DNA of 35,877 nt from Microcoleus sp. FACHB-DQ6 (GCA_014695175.1 JACJNV010000131.1:1-35877); one strand, 5' to 3'; counted from the first letter of the stretch, positions 15,912 through 25,749 are shown. Notes: generated by a model from the sequence alone, not told the origin. A program made the numbers and translations.

Positions 15912-16319
15912 ATGAGCGACGAAATTAAAAAACTCGATAAAAAAGGCTTGCGCGATTTCGGGCTGCTAATTGGCGGCTTGATTGCAGTGCTGTTCGGTTT
16001 AGCAGTACCTTTACTGCGGCGGCATTCTCTACCTTGGTGGCCTTGGGCAGTAGGCGGAGTGCTAGTGCTGCTAGCATTGGTTGCGCCCAAATCGCTGAAT
16101 CCCGTTTATCACGCATGGATGCGCTTTGGACTTATTCTTAACAAAATCGAAACGCCGATCGTCCTAGGGATAGTTTTTTACCTGATAGTTTGGCCGATGG
16201 GAGTTATTAAACGCCTATTGGGCGAAGATGCAATGCGCCGAAAACTCAATCCGAAAATGGATACTTACCGCGTCCCAAGTAAAGCAAGAACCAAAGTTAG
16301 TATGGAGCGTCCTTTCTAA
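15912..16319 (+). CDS. SxtJ-family membrane protein
   Basis: A 135-residue protein from ATG 15912 (MSDEIKKLDKKGLRDFGLLI). There are three hydrophobic helices: LIGGLIAVLFGLAVPLL, WAVGGVLVLLALVAP and PIVLGIVFYLIVWPMGVIKR. Conserved SxtJ-type features are the N-terminal 'LRxFGLxxG' block, PKSLNPVYHAWMRFGLILN and the tail GEDAMRRKLNP. SxtJ is a membrane protein of unknown function named from the saxitoxin cluster, where it follows carbamoyltransferase sxtI, as here. It is 160 bp after the carbamoyltransferase stop and abuts the SxtK-like gene with no gap. I infer a membrane scaffold or transport partner of the carbamoyltransferase; the sequence gives no catalytic motif. Confidence 0.85.
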   Translation: MSDEIKKLDKKGLRDFGLLIGGLIAVLFGLAVPLLRRHSLPWWPWAVGGVLVLLALVAPKSLNPVYHAWMRFGLILNKIETPIVLGIVFYLIVWPMGVIKRLLGEDAMRRKLNPKMDTYRVPSKARTKVSMERPF

Positions 16320-16484
16320 GTGTTTGAATCTACATTAGACTTTCTCAAAGATTTGTGGGCGTTTATGAAAGAACGCCAAAAGTATTGGCTGTTGCCGTTA
16401 ATTGTGACTTTAGTCTTTTTGGGCGCTTTGATTGTATTGAGTCAGGGTTCTGTGATTGCTCCATTTATTTACACCCTGTTTTGA
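16320..16484 (+). CDS. SxtK-like small membrane protein (DUF5989)
   Basis: A 54-residue gene starting with GTG directly after the TAA of the SxtJ-like gene (zero spacing). It begins with FESTLDFLKDLWAFMKERQK, then WLLPLIVTLVFLGALIVLSQ, and ends with GSVIAPFIYTLF. An amphipathic N-terminal helix precedes one transmembrane helix of about 20 residues. This pattern, 'LxFLxDLWxFMKERKKYWLLPI', is the DUF5989/SxtK signature. The position after SxtJ and before a GDSL-type gene (whose ATG is 4 bases after this stop) matches sxtJ-K-L. Function is unknown; the tight packing suggests translational coupling and a complex with the SxtJ-like protein. Confidence 0.85.
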   Translation: MFESTLDFLKDLWAFMKERQKYWLLPLIVTLVFLGALIVLSQGSVIAPFIYTLF

Positions 16485-16488
16485 AAGA

Positions 16489-17721
16489 ATGAGCAAGTTG
16501 AAAGATTTGGGTGTCAATTTAGCTTTGACACTCGGCGGTTTATTGATGGGGGTGGTAATTGGTGAAGTTGGGTTGCGAGTTGCTAGAGTTGAGGGCTATC
16601 CAAAAATAGGAGATTTCGTAGACTCGGCGCCAACTCGTTTCCACACTTCCGATCCAAATTTGGGCTGGAAGCTGAAACCGGGTGCCTCGGGGGAGTGGAA
16701 TGGGGAAGGTGCGAGTCTTGTGCAGGTGAATAGCGAGGGTTTGCGCGATCGCGAACACACAAAAGCCAAACCTCCAAATACTTTGCGCGTGGCAGTTTTG
16801 GGCGATTCTTTCACCGAAGCAATTCAGGTACCTGTCGAACAAACTTTCTGGTCGAAATTGGAACGAAAGTTAGGCAACTGCGAAGCTGTTAAGGGACGCA
16901 AAAATGTTGAGGTCATGAATTTCGGGGTGCAGGGCTACGGTACTGCTCAACAATTGATAATGCTGCGAAAAAAAGTGTGGGATTACAATCCTGATATTGT
17001 AATTCTTGCCTTTTTTATTGGCAATGATATAATTAACAATTCGCCGCAATTGGAATACGATCGCTACCGACCATTTTTTGCTTATGATGCTAGCGGCAAG
17101 TTAGTACCGGATATGTCTTTTCGCAATCTGGCGCCGATCGACCGCAACGAAAGAGCAGTTTCTTTCGTTGACCGGATGCCCAGTTTGCTCGTCAACAATT
17201 CGCGCATTTTGCAGGTCATTAAAAAAGTAGACTTAGAGCGGAAAAAGCGGGAGTTATCGGCACACTTTACCACTTTAAGTACCCAAAACCTCAAGGAACC
17301 TCAGGATGCAGCTTGGCAAGAGGCTTGGAGGGTGACAGAGGGTTTGATTGTGACGATGCGGAATGAAGTCGTGCAGAAAAATGCTGATTTCTTGGTTGTG
17401 ACGATCGGCGATCCGATGCAAGTTAGGCCGGAGGCCGAGAGGCGAAAAAATTTTATGAGAAAGAACAACATTCAGGATTTGTTTTATCCCGATAGGCGGC
17501 TGGCAAAATTGGGCGCGCGCGAGGGTTTTCGGGTACTGAATTTATCCGAACAGATCCAAGGTTACACTGAAAAATATCAAGTCTGCGCCCACGGTTTTGA
17601 GAATTCTGTACCTTGTGGGGGTCACTGGAATGAACTAGGGCATCGGCTGGCTAGTATCTTGATTAACAGAAATTTGTGCGAAAATTTGAAGCAGTCTCAA
17701 GTCCCCAAAAAACAACCGTAA
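16489..17721 (+). CDS. SGNH/GDSL-family hydrolase, membrane anchored (SxtL position)
   Basis: A 410-residue protein from ATG 16489 (MSKLKDLGVNLALTLGGLLM). One N-terminal transmembrane helix (LALTLGGLLMGVVIGEVGL) anchors an extracytoplasmic SGNH domain. Blocks: LRVAVLGDSFTEAIQV (block I, nucleophile Ser), MNFGVQGYGTAQQLIML (block II Gly), ILAFFIGNDIINNS (block III GxND) and CGGHWNELGHRLASILI (block V His). The complete set implies an active esterase, deacylase or acyltransferase acting on an envelope or secreted substrate. It begins 4 bases after the SxtK-like stop and is in the place of sxtL (GDSL lipase) of the saxitoxin cluster. The substrate is unknown. Confidence 0.88.
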   Translation: MSKLKDLGVNLALTLGGLLMGVVIGEVGLRVARVEGYPKIGDFVDSAPTRFHTSDPNLGWKLKPGASGEWNGEGASLVQVNSEGLRDREHTKAKPPNTLRVAVLGDSFTEAIQVPVEQTFWSKLERKLGNCEAVKGRKNVEVMNFGVQGYGTAQQLIMLRKKVWDYNPDIVILAFFIGNDIINNSPQLEYDRYRPFFAYDASGKLVPDMSFRNLAPIDRNERAVSFVDRMPSLLVNNSRILQVIKKVDLERKKRELSAHFTTLSTQNLKEPQDAAWQEAWRVTEGLIVTMRNEVVQKNADFLVVTIGDPMQVRPEAERRKNFMRKNNIQDLFYPDRRLAKLGAREGFRVLNLSEQIQGYTEKYQVCAHGFENSVPCGGHWNELGHRLASILINRNLCENLKQSQVPKKQP

Positions 17722-17734
17722 GCCGTCAAATTTC

Positions 17735-19060
17735 ATGAAAGATTCAACGGTACTCGAAAAAAGCAAAAATATATTAATTATAATAGCGGTTAATTTGGCG
17801 ATCGCCTTTATTTGTCTGGAAGCTTTGTCGCTAGCTTTTTATTTTATCAACCAAAAGCAGTTTTTTTATACCAGAACTAAAGCCAAAGAACAAGTAGTAG
17901 AAGATATTGAACGGCTCGGAATTAGAGTAGATGAATCTATCGTAGAAAGACTGCACCCGTTTTTTGGCTACGTGCTCAAACAAGGTGCTTTTCCCAATGA
18001 AAAGTTAAAGTTAAAAGTCAACAAACACGGCTTTTTTTCCCTCTACGAATATCCGTTTATTAAAACCAATAACAAACAATTTATTATCGGAGTTTTTGGC
18101 GGTTCAGTTGCCAACAACTTTGCATTAGATGAATATATAAATAAAATATTGTCTAAAAAATTGCAGAGTTATCCAGAATTTGCCGATCGCGAAATTGTGG
18201 TTTTAAATTTTGGCAACGGCGGCTACAAACAGCCCCAACAATTACTAATTTTAAATTACTTTCTGGCTTTGGGCCAAGAGTTAGATTTAGTCATCAATAT
18301 TGACGGTTTTAACGAAGTAGCACTGTCAAATTTAAATAACAAAGCCCGAGTAGAAATAGGAATGCCCAGCGTTCAGCACATACAGCCGTTAACAGGTTTA
18401 GCGAGCAATAACGTGTCACCGGAAGTGATGAGTTCGATAGTACAAATTAACGAAAACAAAAAACAGTTGAAAGCAGGTATTGACAAGTTGCAAACTTGTC
18501 AGGTTGCTTTGTGTCACGCTGTTACCTCGCTACAGGTGAAACAATTAATCAACCATTATCAGCAAGCCGTGGTCAAGTACGATACGCAAGTCAAACAATC
18601 CAACTCAGACACGGCAAATAGCAGTATAGTGTACATTCCCAAAGCTGACTCTGTTTTCGAGGATGCCGCTGCTTTTGACAAAATGGCATCGATGTGGTAC
18701 GAATCGTCGATCGGGATGAATCAAATTTTATCAAGTAGAAAGATTAAGTATTTTCACTTTATCCAGCCCAACCAGTATTATCCTACTAAGCGAGCGTTTA
18801 CCGCCAAGGAAAACGAAATCGCGATTAACAAAGAGAGTCCTTACATTGAAGGGGTGAAAAAAGGTTATCCGGTGCTGTTGTCCAAAGTGGATGATTTGCA
18901 AAAAGCTGGGGTTAATATTTTTAGCGCAGTGAATATTTTAGACAATACAAAAGAGACGGTTTACAAAGATGCCTGCTGCCACTATAATTCAGTGGGAGAA
19001 GAAGTATTGGCAAATTATGTTTCCAGTTCTATTATTAAAGTAGTCAGGAAGTCGAAATAG
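17735..19060 (+). CDS. SGNH-like membrane protein, tandem paralogue 1
   Basis: A 441-residue protein from ATG 17735 with one N-terminal transmembrane helix (ILIIIAVNLAIAFICLEALS) followed by an extracytoplasmic domain. SGNH-like blocks are FIIGVFGGSVANNFAL (block I as GGS rather than GDS), VVLNFGNGGYKQPQQLLIL (block II), VINIDGFNEVALSNLNNK (block III, Asn present) and DACCHYNSVGEEVLANYV (block V, a His in CCHYN). The mid-region has a Cys pair (LQTCQVALCHA). It is 13 bp from the preceding SGNH gene and closely resembles the next gene, so it is a tandem duplication. Base composition is AT-richer than the rest of the window. Role: inferred esterase or acyltransferase partner of the cluster. Confidence 0.8.
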   Translation: MKDSTVLEKSKNILIIIAVNLAIAFICLEALSLAFYFINQKQFFYTRTKAKEQVVEDIERLGIRVDESIVERLHPFFGYVLKQGAFPNEKLKLKVNKHGFFSLYEYPFIKTNNKQFIIGVFGGSVANNFALDEYINKILSKKLQSYPEFADREIVVLNFGNGGYKQPQQLLILNYFLALGQELDLVINIDGFNEVALSNLNNKARVEIGMPSVQHIQPLTGLASNNVSPEVMSSIVQINENKKQLKAGIDKLQTCQVALCHAVTSLQVKQLINHYQQAVVKYDTQVKQSNSDTANSSIVYIPKADSVFEDAAAFDKMASMWYESSIGMNQILSSRKIKYFHFIQPNQYYPTKRAFTAKENEIAINKESPYIEGVKKGYPVLLSKVDDLQKAGVNIFSAVNILDNTKETVYKDACCHYNSVGEEVLANYVSSSIIKVVRKSK

Positions 19061-19066
19061 AGGTTT

Positions 19067-20401
19067 ATGAAAGATTTAAAAGTCCTCACAAAAGGACAAG
19101 AATTTCTAAAAATTGCTTTGATTAACTTAGCGTTTTTACTGGTTTTCCTGGAACTGGGTTCCTTGGGATGGTATTTTGTCAAGCACAAGCAATTTTTCTA
19201 TACTAGAGAAAAGACGCAAGATAAGTCGGCTTTAGGAATTAATTTAGAAGGAGTGCGGCTGAATCAGTCTATTGTCGAAAGGTTTCATCCTTTTTTTGGG
19301 TTTATTCAAAAACCCAGCGCTGATTTTCGGCCTGGTTTTAAAGTCAATAATTATGGGTTTATTTCTCCTTACGATTACCCTCTAAAAAAAACTAAAAATA
19401 ATCAGTTTTTTATCGGAGTTTTTGGCGGTTCTGTGGCTTCCGATTATGCAATCTTTCAAGTTCAGAATAAAATTTTACCTAAATACCTCAAACAGTTGCC
19501 AGGTTTAAAAGATAAAGAATTTGTAATTTTGTCTTTTGCGACGGGAGGCTACAAACAGCCGCAGCAATTATTAATTTTAAACTACTTTTTGGCTTTAGGT
19601 CAAGAACTAGATATGGTCGTCAATATAGATGGTTTTAATGAAGTAGCACTTTCTAATTTAAACAATAAAAATAAATTCGATTTGGCGATGCCAAGCATTC
19701 AGCATATTTCGCCGCTGGCTAACTTTGCAAATAATAGCCTTTCTACTAAGGCTATGGAAGCAACTCTCAGAATTCAAGAAAATAAAACTAGGATTAATCA
19801 GGCTTTGTCAAGTTTGCACAACTGCTCTTTAGCTGCGTGCAATGCTTTGACTTCTGTTTACGTTCAACATCTAGTAAATAACTATAAAACTGATGTTCTT
19901 AAGTTTGAAGAAGAACGGACTAAAAAACAAAAAGATGACAGTGGCAGCGTTATTTATATCAATACTAATAAGTCGGTTTTACAGGATTCAGTAGCTTTTG
20001 AAGAAATGGCAGGGAATTGGGCAAAAAGTTCAATTTTTATGCACAAAGTCCTGTCTGCTAGTAATGTACCTTATTTTCATGTTCTTCAGCCTAATCAATA
20101 TTATCAGACGAAAAGGGTGTTTGGTGAAGCAGAAAAGCAGATTGCTTTTAACAAGGAGACTCCTTATGCTAAATCTGTACAAATTGGATATCCGGCTCTT
20201 TTCAAAAAGTTTCCGAATTTGGAAAAAAATAATATTAATATATTGAATGCTGTCAATGTTTTTGACAAGAATAAAGAGGCTGTTTATGTAGATAGCTGCT
20301 GCCACTACAATAAAGCTGGAGAGGTGATTTTCAGCAATTATGTAGGTCGTTCTATTCTGGAATCTTTGCGGAAAGATGAGGCTAGAAGCAAAAAGAAGTA
20401 G
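19067..20401 (+). CDS. SGNH-like membrane protein, tandem paralogue 2
   Basis: A 444-residue paralogue of the previous gene, 6 bp downstream, with ribosome site AGAGG before ATG 19067. Shared blocks are FYTREK (FYTRTK in copy 1), SIVERFHPFFGF, FFIGVFGGSVASDYA, GYKQPQQLLILNYFLALG, NIDGFNEVALSNLNNK, LQPNQYYQTKRVFG and DSCCHYNKAGEVIFSNYVG. One N-terminal transmembrane helix (ALINLAFLLVFLELGSLGWY) is present. The Cys pair (CSLAACNA) is also kept. All SGNH-like positions match copy 1, so both copies are probably functional and possibly act as a heteromer. It is AT-rich relative to flanking housekeeping genes. It is the last gene of the cluster; a hairpin follows at 20441-20457. Confidence 0.8.
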   Translation: MKDLKVLTKGQEFLKIALINLAFLLVFLELGSLGWYFVKHKQFFYTREKTQDKSALGINLEGVRLNQSIVERFHPFFGFIQKPSADFRPGFKVNNYGFISPYDYPLKKTKNNQFFIGVFGGSVASDYAIFQVQNKILPKYLKQLPGLKDKEFVILSFATGGYKQPQQLLILNYFLALGQELDMVVNIDGFNEVALSNLNNKNKFDLAMPSIQHISPLANFANNSLSTKAMEATLRIQENKTRINQALSSLHNCSLAACNALTSVYVQHLVNNYKTDVLKFEEERTKKQKDDSGSVIYINTNKSVLQDSVAFEEMAGNWAKSSIFMHKVLSASNVPYFHVLQPNQYYQTKRVFGEAEKQIAFNKETPYAKSVQIGYPALFKKFPNLEKNNINILNAVNVFDKNKEAVYVDSCCHYNKAGEVIFSNYVGRSILESLRKDEARSKKK

Positions 20402-20440
20402 GCCTGAAATATCCGCTGAATGGTTGATGTAGGATTGTAG

Positions 20441-20457
20441 GGTGCGCCTAGCGCACC
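20441..20457. terminator. Hairpin between convergent genes, likely bidirectional terminator
   Basis: GGTGCGC - CTA - GCGCACC is a perfect 7-bp GC-rich stem with a 3-base loop, 40 bp after the SGNH paralogue stop and 20 bp from the end of the convergent CNNM-type gene. On the minus strand it is followed by C-T-A-C-A rather than a T-run, so efficiency is uncertain. Confidence 0.5.
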
Positions 20458-20476
20458 TTACCGCTGAGTTTAAATT

Positions 20477-21805
20477 TTAGGTGTTTGGTTGGGTTCTAGG
20501 TCGATCGCCCGCTGAGTCGATCGGCATTACCAATATCTTATCAACTCGGTTGCCGTCCATATCGACTACTTCCACGCGCAAACCGTTCCACTCAAAATGC
20601 TCGGCTGCTGTGGGAATTTTGCCCAAATTTGTAATCACAAAACCGCCCATTGTGTGATAACTTCCTTTGTGTTCTGCTGACTCTTCGATTCCAAACAGCT
20701 CAAAAAAATCTTCGACTGCTAGCATTCCGTCTAACAGCCAAGAACCGTCTTCGCGCTGCACGGCTTCCGGCTCGTCAGCATCTTCAATCGAGGGAAAGTC
20801 GCCAACGAGTTCCACTAAAATGTCGTTGACTGTAACCAATCCTTGAATCACCCCGTATTCGTCTACTACCAAGGCAATTTGATTGCTAGATTGTTTGAAA
20901 AGTTCTAATACTTTTAAACCCCGCGTGCTTTCCGGTACAAATAAAGGCCGCCGTAAAGAAGCGCTTAAATCGAGGGGTTGACCGGTTAAAGTCCTCGACA
21001 GCATATCTGTAACGTGTACTAAACCGAGCACGTTGTCGAGGCCTCCTTGACACACTGGAAACCGAGAATGACCGCTGCCGAGCATTTTTTGGCGGTTTTC
21101 TTCTACTGAGTCGTCGAGGTCGAGCCAGGTAAGATCGGGACGCGGGGTCATTAAGGCGCTGACTCGCCGATCGCCCAAACGAAAGACTCTTTCTACCATG
21201 TCTTGTTCGGCTTCTTCAAAGGTTCCGGCTTCTGTCCCTTGCTCTATTAAAACTTTAATTTCTTCCTCTGTAACTTGCGGTTCTGTTGAAGGCACAATCC
21301 CCATGATCCGCATCACTAAGTCAGTGGAATGACTTAACAGATAAACCGCAGGAGCGCCAATTTTTGAGAGCATTCGCATGGGAATTGCTACGCTAGAAGC
21401 GATCGGCTCCGGGTTGTTGAGCGCTAGCCGCTTCGGCACGAGTTCGCCGATAATTAAGGTCAGATAAGTGATGGTTAAAACTGCTACTACTGAGGCGATC
21501 GTCTTAGAGTAGGGCGCGAGGGCAGGAATCAGGTTCAACAAAGGCTCTACTCTTCTAGAAATCGTCGTTTCTCCAAAAGCGCCCGACAGAATGGCCAGCA
21601 TCGTAATCCCGATTTGAACTGTCGGCAAGAACTGATTGGGGGCATTAGCCAGATCCAAGGCTACGCGGGCATTGGCTGAACCTTGGTTGGCCATCTGTTG
21701 CAGTCTCACCTTCCGTACAGAGATGATGGCCATCTCTGACATCACAAACAAGCCATTGAGGAAAATTAGCAGGAGAACAATCAGAATATCGGTACTTGGG
21801 GACAT
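20477..21805 (-). CDS. CNNM/CorC-family membrane protein with CBS pair ('hemolysin C' type)
   Basis: A 442-residue protein taken from ATG 21803-21805 (MSPSTDILIVLLLIFLNGLF); an in-frame GTG at 21913 would add 36 polar residues and fits the family less well. The N-terminal CNNM (DUF21) domain has about four helices with FVMSEMAIISVRKVRLQQMA, FLPTVQIGITMLAILSGAFG and LIIGELVPKRLALNNPE. Then come a CBS pair (RVSALMTPRPDLTWLDLD, SHSTD region, ALVVDEYGVIQGLVTVNDIL) and a C-terminal CorC_HlyC domain (DGSWLLDGMLAVEDFFELFG, GGFVITNLGKIPTAAEHFEW). Homologues move Mg2+/Co2+ or other divalent cations; hemolysin naming is historical. It is convergent to the SGNH cluster and divergent from mfd. Confidence 0.9.
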   Translation of the reverse strand: MSPSTDILIVLLLIFLNGLFVMSEMAIISVRKVRLQQMANQGSANARVALDLANAPNQFLPTVQIGITMLAILSGAFGETTISRRVEPLLNLIPALAPYSKTIASVVAVLTITYLTLIIGELVPKRLALNNPEPIASSVAIPMRMLSKIGAPAVYLLSHSTDLVMRIMGIVPSTEPQVTEEEIKVLIEQGTEAGTFEEAEQDMVERVFRLGDRRVSALMTPRPDLTWLDLDDSVEENRQKMLGSGHSRFPVCQGGLDNVLGLVHVTDMLSRTLTGQPLDLSASLRRPLFVPESTRGLKVLELFKQSSNQIALVVDEYGVIQGLVTVNDILVELVGDFPSIEDADEPEAVQREDGSWLLDGMLAVEDFFELFGIEESAEHKGSYHTMGGFVITNLGKIPTAAEHFEWNGLRVEVVDMDGNRVDKILVMPIDSAGDRPRTQPNT

Positions 21806-22095
21806 TTCTAAAATTTTCGGTAGTAACGGCGAAGCGCTCTGCCCGGTTAAAGGAGAAGCCTGCAAGCTGCGAATCTCGATCGCAAAATCGAAATTTTTTT
21901 CTAAACCTGTCACTAGATTAACGGAACTGGCTCGATCGCGATCGCAGGATCGACATATTAAAGCAGAAATCTATCTCCAGTTAAGTTCCAAGGCGTCAAG
22001 AGCACAGCGGCACAATCATGGATGTTTGTCGTACAATCTCCTTAACAGGCAAAGGGAAAGAGCCTTCGCCGATCGGGGATTAAAATTAAAAGCGC

Positions 22096-25000
22096 ATGAC
22101 TTTCTCTTCAATAATTCGTACCCTGGGGCGATCGCCCCTAGCAACAGAACTCCTCAACAAGCTCAAGCGCCATCGCTGCTTGCAACTCAACGGCATCGCT
22201 CGCTTGCCCAAAGGTTTAGTAGCTTCCGCCCTCGCACAGCAAGAAGGGCGGAGTTTACTGGTAGTGACGGCCACTCTAGAAGAAGCGGGCCGCTGGGTGG
22301 CAGGGCTGGAGGCTATGGGCTGGCAGACTGTGCATTTTTACCCAACTTCGGAGGCTTCGCCCTACGAGCTATCTTACTCCGACGAGAACGAAATGACTTG
22401 GGGACAAATGCAGGTGCTGGCGGATTTGGTCGAGAAACGAGAAACAAACGCTAATTCTAAGCCGATAGCGATTGTAGCTACCGAAAGAGCTCTCCAGTCT
22501 CACTTGCCACCACCTGCTGTTTTTGAACCCTACTGTCTGACGCTGAAGCGAGGTGCGGTTCAAGACTCGAAGATACTTGACCGCCAACTGGTGTCGATGG
22601 GGTACGATCGGGTGGCTCTGGTGGAAATGGAGGGTCAGTGGAGCCGTCGCGGTGATATTGTCGATGTGTTTCCGGTGGCGGCTGAGTTGCCGGTGCGGCT
22701 GGAGTGGTTTGGGGATGATTTGGAGCAAATTCGGGAGTTCGATCCGTCTTCGCAGCGATCGCTCGATAAGGTCGAGCGATTAGTTTTAACTCCTACTAAT
22801 TTTAACACAATTATTAAAGCAGTTTTATCTGAAAAAAAGCTTGACGCAATCAACCACCTAGGCTCTTTCGACCCCGAAAATGAAGTGGAAAATGAAGGGG
22901 AAAAATTTGTCCGCAGGCTGTTGGGTTTAGCGTTCGAGCAACCTGCATCTTTGTTGGATTATTTGACAGAAAATACTTTAGTTGTTATTGACGAACCCCA
23001 AGGGTGCGAAGCTCACAGCGACCGCTGGTTTGAGAATGCACAGGAACAGTGGAATAATTGCAATCGGGAATCGGCAGTTGCTGGTGAGACAACAGAAAAA
23101 TTGCCAATTGCTAATTTGAAAGTTCCGAAAATTCACCGCAGTTTTGCTGAATCAATGGCAGATGTCGCAGCTTTCGATCGGCTAGAACTTTCAGAATTAG
23201 CAGAAGATGCTACTGCTAAAAAATTTCAAAGCTCTGCGGATATCGACCAGCTAGCGCCTGCGATTAATTTGGCGAGCAGGCCTGTGCCGGTGATGCCTCA
23301 CCAATTTGCGAAGCTGTCTCAAATGCTCAGGGAAGAGCGCGATCGGGGTTTTACCATTTTTCTGGTTTCTGCTCAACCGAGCCGATCGGTTTCTCTGCTT
23401 TCGGAACACGACTGTCCGGCTCAGTTTGTGGTGAATCCGCGCGATTATTTGGCGATCGACAAGTTGCAATTGCAGCACATTCCGGTGGCTTTGAAGTACA
23501 GCGGGCTGGCCGAATTGGAAGGGTTTATTCTGCCGACTTTTCGGATTGTTTTAATTACCGATCGGGAATTTTACGGTCAGCATTCTCTCGCTACTTTTAG
23601 CTACGTCCGCAAGCGCCGCCGCGCTGCTTCTAAGCAAGTAGACCCGAATAAATTAAGCCCTGGTGATTATGTGGTTCACCGCCAGCACGGAGTGGGTAAA
23701 TTTATCAAGTTGGAACGCTTGACGATCGATCGCGAAACTCGCGAGTATTTATTGATTCAATACGCTGACGGTACTCTGAGAGTGGCGGCAGATCAGTTGG
23801 GCGCTTTGTCGAGGTTTCGGACTGTAGGCGATAAAGTACCGGATCTAAACAAGCTGACAGGTCAAACTTGGGAAAAAACTAAAACAAAGGTTCGCAAAGC
23901 TGTTAAGAAATTGGCAGTGGATTTGCTGAATCTTTATGCTAAAAGAGCTAAACAAACAGGTTACGCTTTTCCTCCTGATATGCCTTGGCAACAAGAGTTG
24001 GAGGATTCTTTTCCTTACCAGCCAACCCCGGATCAGTTGAAGGCAACTCAGGATGTGAAACGCGACATGGAGGGCGATCGACCCATGGATCGCTTGGTCT
24101 GCGGGGATGTCGGTTTTGGCAAGACAGAAGTAGCTCTGAGAGCGATTTTTAAGGCGGTTACGGCGGGCAAGCAGGTGGCTTTGCTCGCGCCGACGACGAT
24201 TTTGACCCAACAGCACTATCACACGCTCTCGGAGCGTTTTTCCCCTTATCCGATCGAAGTTGGTTTGCTCAATCGCTTTCGCACTGAAACCGAGCGCCGG
24301 GAGATTCACAAGCGTTTGGCGACTGGGGAATTAGATGTGATTGTCGGTACTCAAGCTGTTTTGAGCAAAGCGATTAAATTTCGAGATTTGGGCTTGTTGG
24401 TAGTGGATGAAGAACAGCGGTTTGGAGTTAAGCAAAAGGAAGCAATTAAAGCTCTCAAAACAGAGGTAGATGTTTTGACTCTGACAGCAACGCCGATTCC
24501 CCGGACTTTGTATATGTCGCTGTCGGGGATTCGCGAGATGAGTTTGATTTCGACTCCCCCTCCCAGCAGGCGCCCGATTCAGACGCATTTGGCTCCCTAT
24601 AACCCGGAAGTGGTGCGATCGGCAATTCGTCAAGAATTGGACAGGGGCGGTCAGGTGTTTTATGTGGTGCCGCGGATTGAGGGGATTGATGAGTTGGCCG
24701 CTCAGTTGCAGGAGATGGTTCCGTCTGCCAGAATTGCGATCGCCCACGGTCAAATGGATGCTTCGGAATTAGAATCGGTCATGCTGACTTTCAGTGCGGC
24801 GGAGTTTGATATTTTGGTGTGCACGACGATTATTGAGTCGGGTTTGGATATTCCGCGAGTCAATACTATTTTAATTGAAGACGCGCAGCGCTTTGGTTTG
24901 GGTCAGCTTTACCAGTTGCGGGGACGGGTGGGACGCGCGGGGATTCAAGCTCATGCTTGGCTGTTTTATCCCAAGCAGAACAAGCTGTCTGATGCTGCAA

Positions 25001-25671
25001 GGCAGCGGCTGCGGGCAATTCAAGAGTTTGCCCAGTTGGGTTCGGGCTATCAGTTGGCTGTCCGAGATATGGAAATTCGCGGTTCGGGTGATGTTTTGGG
25101 TACTGAACAATCTGGTCAAATGGAGGCGATCGGTTTTGATTTGTATGCTGAAATGTTAGAGGAGGCTATTCGGGAAATTAAAGGTCAGGAAATTCCGAAA
25201 GTTGATGACGCGCAAATTGACCTAACTTTGACGGCGTTTATTCCTGCAGATTACATCGCAGATTTGGATCAAAAGATGAGCGCTTACCGATCTGTGGCTT
25301 CTGCTAATACCCCTGAAGAATTACAGCAGATTCAGGCTGATTGGTGCGATCGTTACGGGCCAATTCCTCTTCCAGCCCAGCAACTTATCCGTGTTGTCGA
25401 ACTCAAACAAATCGCTAAAAAAATCGGTTTTTCTCGGATCAAACCGGAGAATAAGCAGCACATAGTTTTGGAAACTGCGATGGAAGAGCCTGCTTGGAAT
25501 TTGCTCAAGGCTAATTTGCCGGAACATTTGCGCTCTCGTTTTGTCTACAGCAAGGGGAAGGTTACTATTCGGGGTATGGCGGTTTTGACGGCCCAAAAGC
25601 AATTGGATAATTTGATTGATTGGTTGGGTAAAATGCAGGGCGCTTTGCCGGAAGCAAATGTTTTATTTTAA
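22096..25671 (+). CDS. mfd: Transcription-repair coupling factor Mfd
   Basis: Mfd removes RNA polymerase stalled at DNA damage and recruits UvrA. The 1191-residue length is normal. From ATG 22096 the UvrB-homology module comes first ([60 protein letters not shown]). The RNA-polymerase-interacting CarD-like domain is at about 518-590 ([39 protein letters not shown]). The RecG-like translocase has Walker [16 protein letters not shown] (about 668), [22 protein letters not shown] box [14 protein letters not shown] (about 767), [20 protein letters not shown], and [20 protein letters not shown] with [13 protein letters not shown]. The C-terminal D7 domain follows. All key motifs are intact. It is divergent from the CNNM-type gene. 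Confidence 0.97.
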   Translation: MTFSSIIRTLGRSPLATELLNKLKRHRCLQLNGIARLPKGLVASALAQQEGRSLLVVTATLEEAGRWVAGLEAMGWQTVHFYPTSEASPYELSYSDENEMTWGQMQVLADLVEKRETNANSKPIAIVATERALQSHLPPPAVFEPYCLTLKRGAVQDSKILDRQLVSMGYDRVALVEMEGQWSRRGDIVDVFPVAAELPVRLEWFGDDLEQIREFDPSSQRSLDKVERLVLTPTNFNTIIKAVLSEKKLDAINHLGSFDPENEVENEGEKFVRRLLGLAFEQPASLLDYLTENTLVVIDEPQGCEAHSDRWFENAQEQWNNCNRESAVAGETTEKLPIANLKVPKIHRSFAESMADVAAFDRLELSELAEDATAKKFQSSADIDQLAPAINLASRPVPVMPHQFAKLSQMLREERDRGFTIFLVSAQPSRSVSLLSEHDCPAQFVVNPRDYLAIDKLQLQHIPVALKYSGLAELEGFILPTFRIVLITDREFYGQHSLATFSYVRKRRRAASKQVDPNKLSPGDYVVHRQHGVGKFIKLERLTIDRETREYLLIQYADGTLRVAADQLGALSRFRTVGDKVPDLNKLTGQTWEKTKTKVRKAVKKLAVDLLNLYAKRAKQTGYAFPPDMPWQQELEDSFPYQPTPDQLKATQDVKRDMEGDRPMDRLVCGDVGFGKTEVALRAIFKAVTAGKQVALLAPTTILTQQHYHTLSERFSPYPIEVGLLNRFRTETERREIHKRLATGELDVIVGTQAVLSKAIKFRDLGLLVVDEEQRFGVKQKEAIKALKTEVDVLTLTATPIPRTLYMSLSGIREMSLISTPPPSRRPIQTHLAPYNPEVVRSAIRQELDRGGQVFYVVPRIEGIDELAAQLQEMVPSARIAIAHGQMDASELESVMLTFSAAEFDILVCTTIIESGLDIPRVNTILIEDAQRFGLGQLYQLRGRVGRAGIQAHAWLFYPKQNKLSDAARQRLRAIQEFAQLGSGYQLAVRDMEIRGSGDVLGTEQSGQMEAIGFDLYAEMLEEAIREIKGQEIPKVDDAQIDLTLTAFIPADYIADLDQKMSAYRSVASANTPEELQQIQADWCDRYGPIPLPAQQLIRVVELKQIAKKIGFSRIKPENKQHIVLETAMEEPAWNLLKANLPEHLRSRFVYSKGKVTIRGMAVLTAQKQLDNLIDWLGKMQGALPEANVLF

Positions 25672-25749
25672 TATATAATCCCCAAATCTAGCGCACCGCC
25701 GAAATCACAGAATACCGATGGAACCAGAAAAAATATTACTGCTGTTTTC

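Noticed and set aside
13775-20401. Saxitoxin biosynthesis cluster
   Set aside because: Only the I-J-K-L-like part is present; no polyketide synthase, amidinotransferase or dioxygenase gene is seen in the window.
21636-22454. A 272-codon plus-strand frame across the CNNM-mfd divergent region
   Set aside because: It overlaps two well-supported genes in other frames, and its translation is low in family-like motifs.
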